Source of the DNA: Rhodospirillaceae bacterium
GTDB taxonomy: Bacteria > Pseudomonadota > Alphaproteobacteria > Rhodospirillales > Rhodospirillaceae
Length of the DNA: 11,738 nt
NCBI GenBank assembly: GCA_016937315.1
Contig: JAFGWD010000063.1
Span: 1-11,738, forward strand
Direction of reading: 5' to 3'
A program made the translations under genes and the position numbers. The notes under the pieces are model-generated. The model was not told where the DNA came from, did not search any database, and saw only the letters and a program-made list of their open reading frames with translations. This document shows positions 5,987 to 11,738 of this stretch, in pieces. Within the stretch, counting starts at the first letter, position 1, and each line of letters begins with the position of its first letter.

Positions 5987-8758
5987 ATGGACGATCTGCT
6001 GAGTGAGTTCCTGACCGAAACATCGGAAAGTCTGGCTACACTTGATGTCGAATTGGTCAATCTCGAACGCAATCCCAATGACGCGGGCATTTTATCCAAC
6101 ATCTTCCGGCTGGTGCACACGATCAAGGGGACGTGTGGCTTTCTTGGTTTGCCACGTTTGGAAAGCTTGGCGCACGCGGGTGAAAATGTGTTGGGCAAGT
6201 TTCGAGGCGGTGAACTGAGCGTATCGCCTTCTTCTGTGACGTTGATTTTACAATCCATTGACCGCATCAAAGAGACACTGGCGTATATTGAGGCTCATGA
6301 AGAAGAACCTCCGGGTGATGACAAAGACCTGATCGAACGTCTCAACGTTGTTGCGTCAGGGCAGGAGGCTCCTGTCGTCGCGCCTGCTCCTGTTGCTCCC
6401 GCCGCGCCGGTCTTTTCTGGGCCGGTGCTGAGTGATGAAGGTTTCCCCGTTGCGGCGGATCTTTTGGCCGAGGTCGCAGCCGCGCAAGCGGCCGGCGCGA
6501 AGGCGGCATCCGATGCGGAAATTGCTCGTGATTTAGCCGCCGAAGCCGCTGCCGAAGCTGCCGCTGCCGCTGCTGCCGCAGAGCCTGAACCGCCGCCGCC
6601 CGCGCCCGTCGCGGTGCCAACGGCCCCGCCGCCGGTTCCGATGGTCAGTGGTGAGGTACCGAAGGAAAGTGCGGTTGCCGCACAGTCCATCCGTGTGAAC
6701 GTTGATCTTTTGGAAAATCTAATGACCTTGGTGTCGGAACTGGTTCTGACGCGCAATCAGCTTTTGCAGATGGTTCGTGGGCACGACGATTCCGAATTCT
6801 CGGCACCGTTGCAGCGTCTGTCTCACATCACCACCGATCTCCAGGAAGGTGTGATGAAGACCAGAATGCAGCCGATTGGTAATGCTTGGGCGAAGCTGCC
6901 GCGTATCGTGCGTGATCTGGCCTTGGAAACGAAAAAGAAGATCGACCTCCAGATGTATGGTGCGGATACCGAACTGGATCGGCAGGTTCTGGAACTGATC
7001 AAGGACCCGCTGACCCACATGGTGCGTAATTCTGCCGATCATGGTTTGGAGATGCCTGTTGATCGCTTGGCGGCGAGCAAACCCGAGACGGGTGTCATTA
7101 CCTTGAACGCCTATCACGAGGGCGGGCATATCATCATCGAAATCGCCGATGACGGGCGAGGCCTGGATGTCCAGCGTATCCGCCAAAAGGTTCTAGAAAA
7201 TGGTTTGGCCTCGGATGCGGAACTCGACAGTATGTCGGATCAGCAAGTCAGCCAGTTCATCTTCCGTGCCGGGTTCTCCACGGCGGCACAGGTGACGTCA
7301 GTGTCTGGTCGCGGCGTTGGTATGGATGTGGTGCGGACCAACATCGAAAAAATTGGTGGGACGATCGAACTGAAAACCGCGAAAGGGCGCGGCACGACCT
7401 TCGTTATCAAGATTCCGCTGACCTTGGCCATTGTTTCTGCTCTGATCGTCGAATGTGCCACCGAACGCTTTGCCATCCCGCAAATCTCGGTGGTCGAACT
7501 GGTTCGTGTGACTCCCAATTCTGAGCATCAGATCGAAAATATCAATCAGGCTCCGGTTCTGCGTTTGCGGGATCGTTTGTTGCCGTTGGTCAACTTGTCC
7601 GATCTTTTGCGGTTGGGTGGTGAGGCAAAAGTCACAGAGGTGCGGGAGGATGATGAAGAAATCTTCATCGTCGTGTCTCAGGTTGGGACCTACACCTTCG
7701 GCATTATTGTGGATCGCGTGTTCGACACTGAGGAAATTGTCGTCAAGCCGGTGGCACCGATCCTACGCCACATTTCGATGTTTTCGGGCAATACCATTCT
7801 TGGCGATGGCAGTGTCATCATGATTCTGGATCCCAATGGCATTGCGTCGGCGACTGGCGAAGTTGCTATGGGTGGTGATCACGCCAAGGAAGAAGCGGCA
7901 CGGGCTGCTGCTGCGGCGACCTCGGAAGACCGGATCTCGTTGTTGATCTTCCGCTCCGGCTCCGAAGATCTGAAAGCTGTGCCGTTGGCGCTTGTCGCAC
8001 GCCTGGAGGAAATCGAGGCTACCACCATCGAATATACCCACGGAACCCCTGTGGTGCAGTATCGAGGGCAGTTGATGCCTTTGATCGGGGTGACCGACGA
8101 CTTCCATATTGTCAAGGAAGGACGTCAGCCTGTTCTGGTGTTTACGGATCGGGATCGCTCTATGGGGCTTGTGGTGGAGGAGATCGTCGATATCGTCGAA
8201 GATCGCCTGAAAATGGAACTCCAGGTGGAACAGCCTGGTTTGATCGGGACGGCGGTGATCAATGGTAAGGCCACCGAGGTTATTGATACGGGCTTCTACC
8301 TGACCAAGGCGTTTGGCGATTGGTTCGGGCGCGAGGAATCCAAGGCCTTTTCCGAAGATGGTCCCAGCACCGGCTGGCGGGTTCTGTTCATTGATGACAG
8401 CTCGTTCTTCCGCAATCTGCTGACTCCGTTGTTGTCGGTGAATGGCTATAGCGTGACTCCGGTGGAGAGTGCGGAAAAGGCTTTGGCTTTGCGTGATAAG
8501 GGCGAGACGTTTGACGCGATTATCTCTGACATCGAAATGACTGGAATGGATGGTTTTGCGTTTGCCCGTGCGGCGCGTGCTGATGCGCGTTGGGGGACAA
8601 CACCTCTGATCGCCTTGTCATCTCATGCATCGACCAAGGACTTTGAACTAGGACGTGAGGTCGGCTTTGACGACTATGTTGTGAAGTTTGATCGGGAAGC
8701 GGTGATGCAGGTCTTGAAGGCTCTGGTGGGGCGGGCCTCGGCGGAGAGCGAGGCGTGA
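5987..8758 (+). CDS. cheA: Hybrid chemotaxis histidine kinase CheA with tandem CheW domains and C-terminal receiver
   Basis: A 923-residue kinase that autophosphorylates on a histidine and passes phosphate to response regulators under receptor control. Order of domains: HPt (1–105, His44 in 'RLVHTIKGTCGFLG'); an Ala/Pro-rich linker (about 126–232) where the CheY/CheB-binding P2 domain would be; dimerisation helices (233–300); ATPase domain with N-box Asn348 in 'HMVRNSADHGLE', G1 'DDGRGLD' (388–394), G2 'GRGVGMD' (441–447) and 'GRGTTF' (467–472); a CheW-like domain (about 478–622); a second CheW-like domain (about 648–786); and a receiver (798–915) with acidic Asp803/Asp804, phospho-acceptor Asp848 in 'ISDIEMTGMDG' and Lys900. 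Ordinary CheA is about 650 residues with one CheW-like domain. The start ATG has GGAGA six bases upstream (5976–5980) and begins the HPt fold directly. All catalytic residues are present. No cheW or receptor gene lies nearby in the window. Confidence 0.96.
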   Translation: MDDLLSEFLTETSESLATLDVELVNLERNPNDAGILSNIFRLVHTIKGTCGFLGLPRLESLAHAGENVLGKFRGGELSVSPSSVTLILQSIDRIKETLAYIEAHEEEPPGDDKDLIERLNVVASGQEAPVVAPAPVAPAAPVFSGPVLSDEGFPVAADLLAEVAAAQAAGAKAASDAEIARDLAAEAAAEAAAAAAAAEPEPPPPAPVAVPTAPPPVPMVSGEVPKESAVAAQSIRVNVDLLENLMTLVSELVLTRNQLLQMVRGHDDSEFSAPLQRLSHITTDLQEGVMKTRMQPIGNAWAKLPRIVRDLALETKKKIDLQMYGADTELDRQVLELIKDPLTHMVRNSADHGLEMPVDRLAASKPETGVITLNAYHEGGHIIIEIADDGRGLDVQRIRQKVLENGLASDAELDSMSDQQVSQFIFRAGFSTAAQVTSVSGRGVGMDVVRTNIEKIGGTIELKTAKGRGTTFVIKIPLTLAIVSALIVECATERFAIPQISVVELVRVTPNSEHQIENINQAPVLRLRDRLLPLVNLSDLLRLGGEAKVTEVREDDEEIFIVVSQVGTYTFGIIVDRVFDTEEIVVKPVAPILRHISMFSGNTILGDGSVIMILDPNGIASATGEVAMGGDHAKEEAARAAAAATSEDRISLLIFRSGSEDLKAVPLALVARLEEIEATTIEYTHGTPVVQYRGQLMPLIGVTDDFHIVKEGRQPVLVFTDRDRSMGLVVEEIVDIVEDRLKMELQVEQPGLIGTAVINGKATEVIDTGFYLTKAFGDWFGREESKAFSEDGPSTGWRVLFIDDSSFFRNLLTPLLSVNGYSVTPVESAEKALALRDKGETFDAIISDIEMTGMDGFAFARAARADARWGTTPLIALSSHASTKDFELGREVGFDDYVVKFDREAVMQVLKALVGRASAESEA

Positions 8759-8794
8759 TATGTTGGCGCTTGCGGATGGTCTAACCCAAAAAGC

Positions 8795-8822
8795 GCACGA
8801 AATGGTTGCTGTTGTTTCGTGC
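8795..8822. other. Hairpin between cheA and cheY
   Basis: GCACGAAA (8795–8802) and TTTCGTGC (8815–8822) form a perfect 8-bp stem with a 12-nt loop, 37 nt after the cheA stop. No T run follows, so it is not a standard terminator; it could be an RNA-processing or stability element that sets cheA against cheY levels, or a protein-binding site. Confidence 0.4.
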
Positions 8823-8875
8823 TGGCAGGAAGGTGCGTTGCTCAGTGGTTTTTTGCCACGACTTCCTTGATTGGT

Positions 8876-8885
8876 ATGGTACCAT
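8876..8885. repeat. 10-bp perfect palindrome upstream of cheY
   Basis: ATGGTACCAT is self-complementary and lies 67 bp ahead of the cheY start, in the 194-bp gap that also holds a hairpin. A gap this long inside an otherwise compact cluster suggests a separate cheY promoter, for which this could be an operator. No convincing -35/-10 pair could be fixed, and a 10-bp palindrome can occur by chance. Confidence 0.25.
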
Positions 8886-8952
8886 CAGACGTGCAGTTCC
8901 TGCTTTCGTGTGTTCTTTTTGGTTGTGTTCTTATAGGTCGGGATGACGTGCA

Positions 8953-9330
8953 ATGAAGACCTGCCTGATTGTCGATGATTCTAAAGTGATCCGCATGGTA
9001 GCCCGGAAAATCCTGCAGGAACTCGGGTTTGCGACGTCTGAGGCCGAGGATGGTGCGAAGGCTTTGGATATTTGTAAAGAGGCTATGCCAGAAGCCGTCT
9101 TGCTCGACTGGAATATGCCAGTGATGAACGGTATTGAGTTTTTGATCGGTCTACGCAAGTTGCCGGGCGGCGATAAACCGGTGGTGGTGTTCTGCACAAC
9201 AGAGAATGATATTCATCACATCCAGCAGGCGATTTCTGCTGGTGCCAGTGAATACATAATGAAGCCATTTGATGGCGAAATTATTCAGGCGAAATTTGAA
9301 CAAGTCGGTCTGCTCAGTCCAAAGGCTTGA
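8953..9330 (+). CDS. cheY: Single-domain response regulator, CheY type
   Basis: A 125-residue stand-alone receiver, expected to take phosphate from CheA (and possibly other His donors) and bind the flagellar motor or another target. The phosphorylation set is complete: Asp8 and Asp9 in 'IVDDS', acceptor Asp52 in 'LLDWNMPVMNG', Thr82/Thr83 in 'FCTTEND', and Lys104 followed by Pro105 in 'YIMKPFD'. The 'VLLDWNMP' and 'VVFCTTEND' stretches are typical of alphaproteobacterial CheY proteins found in che clusters, not of the DivK or CpdR groups. The ATG at 8953 starts the receiver fold immediately; only a weak GGGATG lies upstream. It is separated from cheA by 194 bp with hairpin and palindromic elements, and from cheB by 73 bp. 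It has no output domain, so it acts by protein contact. Confidence 0.93.
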   Translation: MKTCLIVDDSKVIRMVARKILQELGFATSEAEDGAKALDICKEAMPEAVLLDWNMPVMNGIEFLIGLRKLPGGDKPVVVFCTTENDIHHIQQAISAGASEYIMKPFDGEIIQAKFEQVGLLSPKA

Positions 9331-9392
9331 TAAAGTGTGATCATTTGTCGAGGGGACGTGTGTCTCAGGCAAATTCTTTTGTGGTATTGTGG

Positions 9393-9397
9393 GGAGG
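9393..9397 (+). promoter_or_regulatory. Ribosome binding site fixing the TTG start of cheB
   Basis: GGAGG within GGGGAGGAA lies six bases before TTG at 9404. The in-frame GTG at 9389 sits upstream of this signal and has none of its own, so translation most likely starts at the TTG. Confidence 0.7.
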
Positions 9398-9403
9398 AAG
9401 CGG

Positions 9404-10609
9404 TTGTCCGAAGGTGGTTCGTCGTTGATCAGTGCGCGTGGGACCGACCCGATTCGGGTTATGGTTGTTGATGATTCCGCAGTGGTCCGTGGGTTGATCA
9501 CGCGCATGCTTGAGGATGCAGCGGACGTGCAGGTGGTGACGTCGGTTCCCAATGGGGAAGCTGCGGTTAAGGCGCTGGATCGCTACGATATCGAAGTCGT
9601 TTTGCTGGACATCGAAATGCCGGTGATGGACGGCATGACCGCATTGCCGTTGATGTTAAAAAAGCGTCCGGATTTGAAGGTCATCATGGCCTCGACGTTG
9701 ACGCTGGCCAATGCCGATATTTCTTTGCGTGCCTTAGAGTTGGGCGCGGTTGATTATATCCCCAAGCCCACCGCCACTCGTGAGTTATCCGGGGGAGTGG
9801 ACTTTAAGAAGGAACTTCTGGAAAAGGTGGTGGCACTGGGTGCCGCTATGCGCCGGAGTGGTCAGCGCCGTGCGGCACCCGCCGTCACGCCGCGCCCTGG
9901 CGTTGGTGCCCCATCGCAGCGTGTGCCGTTTCAGCGCCCTGGTGCGCCGGTCCCCGGCGTGGGCGGAACGCGTGCGTCGCTTCTGAGCCCGACGAAGCCG
10001 ATTACGCTGCGGCAGCAGAAAATCGAATTTCCCGATATTATCGCCATTGGCAGTTCGACCGGAGGCCCGCAGGCCCTGTTCAAGGTGCTGGGGGACTTAC
10101 ATCAGGGAATGCCGCCCAAACAGCCGATCATTATTACGCAGCACATGCCTGCGACCTTCACAACGATCTTGGCCGAACATATTACCCGCGTGACGGGGTG
10201 GCCGGCCAAGGAAGGAAAAGATGGTGAACCTTTGCGTGGCGGCATGGTTTATGTTGCTCCGGGCGGGTTTCACATGCTGGTGGAAGCCAAAGGTGCGGAA
10301 CAGGTTATTCGTGTCATTGACGGCCCTCCGGAGAATTTCTGTAAGCCGTCTGTCGATCCAATGTTTCGTTCCGTCGCCAAAGTCTTTGGTCGTCGTGCCT
10401 TGGCTGTTGTGCTGACCGGTATGGGGTCTGATGGCGCAAAGGGCGGTGCGGTGATTGTCGAAGCAGGTGGTAGTGTGGTTGCACAGGATGAAGAGACCTC
10501 GGTGGTCTGGGGCATGCCTGGTGCAGCGGCTCAGTCCGGGATTTGCTCGGCGGTTTTGCCGGTGCAGGAAATCGGTGCCTACATCAAGAAAGTGGCGGCG
10601 AGGCAGTAA
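9404..10609 (+). CDS. cheB: Chemotaxis protein-glutamate methylesterase/glutamine deamidase CheB
   Basis: CheB removes methyl groups from receptor glutamates and deamidates receptor glutamines, resetting signalling after stimulation; CheA activates it by phosphorylation. The 401-residue form has a receiver (about 17–135) with Asp23/Asp24 in 'VVDDSAVV', acceptor Asp69 in 'LLDIEMPVMDGM', Ser97/Thr98 and Lys121 in 'YIPKP'. A Pro/Arg/Gly-rich linker (about 152–200) follows, then the esterase domain (about 208–398). Its catalytic triad is visible: Ser218 in 'IGSSTGGPQAL', His247 in 'ITQHMPATFT' and Asp343 in 'LTGMGSDGAKGG'. The TTG at 9404 is preferred because of the strong ribosome binding site just before it; a GTG at 9389 would add five residues. 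cheR follows after three bases, so the two adaptation enzymes are co-translated. Its methylated receptors are not encoded in the window. Confidence 0.96.
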   Translation: MSEGGSSLISARGTDPIRVMVVDDSAVVRGLITRMLEDAADVQVVTSVPNGEAAVKALDRYDIEVVLLDIEMPVMDGMTALPLMLKKRPDLKVIMASTLTLANADISLRALELGAVDYIPKPTATRELSGGVDFKKELLEKVVALGAAMRRSGQRRAAPAVTPRPGVGAPSQRVPFQRPGAPVPGVGGTRASLLSPTKPITLRQQKIEFPDIIAIGSSTGGPQALFKVLGDLHQGMPPKQPIIITQHMPATFTTILAEHITRVTGWPAKEGKDGEPLRGGMVYVAPGGFHMLVEAKGAEQVIRVIDGPPENFCKPSVDPMFRSVAKVFGRRALAVVLTGMGSDGAKGGAVIVEAGGSVVAQDEETSVVWGMPGAAAQSGICSAVLPVQEIGAYIKKVAARQ

Positions 10610-10612
10610 AAT

Positions 10613-11446
10613 ATGAAACCGGAAGATTTCGATTTTGTGGCGAAACTCTTGAAGGAACGGTCAGGCTTGGTCCTTTCGAAGGACAAGTCTTATCTCCTTG
10701 AGAGCCGGTTGATGCCTGTCGCGCGCCGGCGCGGCATGAAGGGGTTGGACGAATTGGTTGCGGCCATTCGCCGCATGGATCCTGTCTTGGTCAAGGACGT
10801 GACCGAGGCGATGACCACCAATGAGTCTTTTTTCTTCCGTGATAACAAACCATTTGACCAGTTTCGTGAGCGGGTTTTGCCCTCGCTTTTGGCGGCGCGT
10901 AAGGACAGGAAGCAAATCCGTATTTGGTGCGCGGCGTGTTCCAGTGGCCAAGAACCCTATTCTCTCGCGATTATCTTGAAAGAGATGGAGGCGCGGCTTT
11001 CGGGATGGCGCGTCGATATTATTGCGACGGATTTATCCACGGAGATTCTGGAAAAGGCTAAAGCCGGACTTTATTCCCAATTTGAAGTGCAACGGGGTAT
11101 GCCGATCCAGTTGTTGGTCAAATATTTCCAGAAAAAAGATGAAATGTGGCAAATCGACGCCCGGTTGCGTGCCATGGTGCAATACCGGCCTTTGAACCTG
11201 CTGACCGATGTGCGAAGCACGTTGGGGACGTTCGATGTCGTGTTCTGCCGCAACGTCTTGATTTATTTTGATCAGGAAACCAAGGGTAAAGTCTTGGGTG
11301 ATGTGTCTAAGATTATGTCCCCGGATGGCTTTTTGTACCTGGGCGGCGCGGAGACTGTTTTGGGGATTTCGGATAAATTCCGCCCCATTGTGGGACAGCG
11401 CGGTATGTACGAACTGACAGGTGGCGACGGCGCGGCAAAGGGCTAG
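10613..11446 (+). CDS. cheR: Chemotaxis protein-glutamate O-methyltransferase CheR
   Basis: CheR methylates glutamates of chemoreceptors using S-adenosylmethionine, opposing CheB. The 277-residue protein has the N-terminal helical domain (about 1–70) followed by 'TTNESFFFRD' (68–77), the SAM-binding 'IWCAACSSGQEPYSLA' (104–119), 'ATDLS' (138–142) with Asp140 contacting the cofactor, and 'VFCRNVLIYFD' (210–220). A C-terminal 'GGAETV' (244–249) strand completes the Rossmann fold. Length and motifs are standard, with no TPR or other fused domain. The ATG at 10613 is three bases after the cheB stop, with a GAGG in the end of cheB acting as ribosome binding site. The gene ends in TAG at 11444–11446, which overlaps the stop codon of the convergent gene; no clear terminator with a T run follows. 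Confidence 0.96.
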   Translation: MKPEDFDFVAKLLKERSGLVLSKDKSYLLESRLMPVARRRGMKGLDELVAAIRRMDPVLVKDVTEAMTTNESFFFRDNKPFDQFRERVLPSLLAARKDRKQIRIWCAACSSGQEPYSLAIILKEMEARLSGWRVDIIATDLSTEILEKAKAGLYSQFEVQRGMPIQLLVKYFQKKDEMWQIDARLRAMVQYRPLNLLTDVRSTLGTFDVVFCRNVLIYFDQETKGKVLGDVSKIMSPDGFLYLGGAETVLGISDKFRPIVGQRGMYELTGGDGAAKG

Positions 11447-11738
11447 GGTGCACCGAAGGTGCCGCTGCGGCAAGGCCGTGAGCCGTGGTTGCCGCATGTT
11501 GTGTGGGTGTTGTGTTTCTGTGGCGCGGGTATGTGCCGGGGTTGCTCTTGCTTATGAGGCCGGGGTTGCGGCGTGGATTGCTTGTGATGCGGCGCCTGCG
11601 CTTTATGGGGGTGTGGGCTTTTGCGATAGCGCTCGCGCTCGTGATAGAACGTGCGCCCCTGGTAATGACGGTCCCAGTATGAGGACAGGTCGAAGACCAC
11701 ACTGGGCAGCCCAATGTGCAGCGAAGTCAGGGGTGGTC
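11443..11738 (-). CDS. Uncharacterised Tyr/Arg- and His/Pro-rich protein, C-terminal part
   Basis: Only the last 97 codons are in the window; the frame is open to the right edge, so the start lies outside. The visible part begins 'PPLTSLHIGLPSVVFDL', then an aromatic and charged stretch 'SSYWDRHYQGRTFYHERERY', then about 60 residues dominated by His, Pro, Lys and Gln with loose repeats (HPHK, PHHK, PRPHK). I do not recognise a characterised family. The YWDRHY...ERERYR segment resembles short exported proteins common in Rhodospirillales, so a secreted or surface protein is possible, but the N-terminus is unseen. The low-complexity tail might bind metal ions through its histidines; this is speculation. 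It converges with cheR and shares the CTAG sequence for its stop. An open frame on the opposite strand (11485–11682) is rich in hydrophobic residues but has no start signal. Confidence 0.5.
   Translation of the reverse strand, partial: PPLTSLHIGLPSVVFDLSSYWDRHYQGRTFYHERERYRKSPHPHKAQAPHHKQSTPQPRPHKQEQPRHIPAPQKHNTHTTCGNHGSRPCRSGTFGAP

Noticed and set aside
8822..8845. Possible sigma-54 promoter (TGGCAG ... TTGC) upstream of cheY
   Set aside because: The spacing between the two elements is nine bases rather than five, and no GG–N10–GC pair is in register.
11485..11682. Plus-strand frame of 65 codons after cheR with hydrophobic content
   Set aside because: No ribosome binding site; its hydrophobicity follows from being opposite the His/Arg/Gln-rich minus-strand frame, which is open to the window edge and better supported.
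1..11738. CtrA binding sites (TTAA-N7-TTAA) near chpT or the che genes
   Set aside because: The few TTAA occurrences found by eye are isolated and none has the paired spacing.
1..11738. Mobile elements, CRISPR arrays, tRNA or rRNA genes
   Set aside because: No direct-repeat arrays, transposase motifs, cloverleaf-like segments or rRNA signatures were seen; the window is nearly filled by conserved chromosomal genes.

Overview
The window reads as ordinary chromosome of an alphaproteobacterium, probably of the Rhodospirillales. The pointers are an alphaproteobacterial ChpT-type phosphotransferase, a CheY with the alphaproteobacterial 'LLDWNMP' signature, a DUF952–pyrD–HAD (TIGR01459-like) cluster and moderately high GC. 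No insertion sequence, phage gene, tRNA, rRNA or CRISPR array was seen. The taxonomic placement is inferred from protein style, not from a search.

Left part (1–760). On the minus strand lies the first 41 codons of a branched-chain amino acid aminotransferase-like gene, which runs off the left edge. Next comes a 68-residue uncharacterised protein (286–492) that ends at a strong intrinsic terminator. This small gene is preceded by a sequence matching the full sigma-54 (RpoN) promoter consensus at 553–568. A 16-nt inverted repeat lies about 100 bp upstream of the predicted start point, where an enhancer-binding protein would be expected. This is the most surprising regulatory signal in the window.

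Central housekeeping part (763–4992). A plus-strand operon carries a DUF952 protein, pyrD (quinone-dependent dihydroorotate dehydrogenase) and a HAD-family hydrolase, all with overlapping ends. It converges, with a 6-bp gap, on a minus-strand pair: nadK (NAD kinase) and an AbrB-family membrane protein that overlap by 4 bp.

Right part (5189–11446). On the plus strand lie a ChpT-like histidine phosphotransferase and then cheA, cheY, cheB and cheR. CheA is a hybrid: HPt, Ala/Pro-rich linker in place of the P2 domain, dimerisation and ATPase domains, two tandem CheW-like domains and a C-terminal receiver. No separate cheW or receptor gene is visible. The cluster therefore encodes a phosphorelay core (CheA to CheY, CheB and its own receiver) plus the methylation pair CheR/CheB, next to the phosphotransferase that in other alphaproteobacteria passes phosphate from CckA to CtrA and CpdR. 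A coupling between the two systems is an inference from proximity only.

Right edge. The last 97 codons of a minus-strand gene encode a protein with a Tyr/Arg-rich segment and a His/Pro/Lys/Gln-rich tail. Its stop codon shares the palindrome CTAG with the cheR stop.
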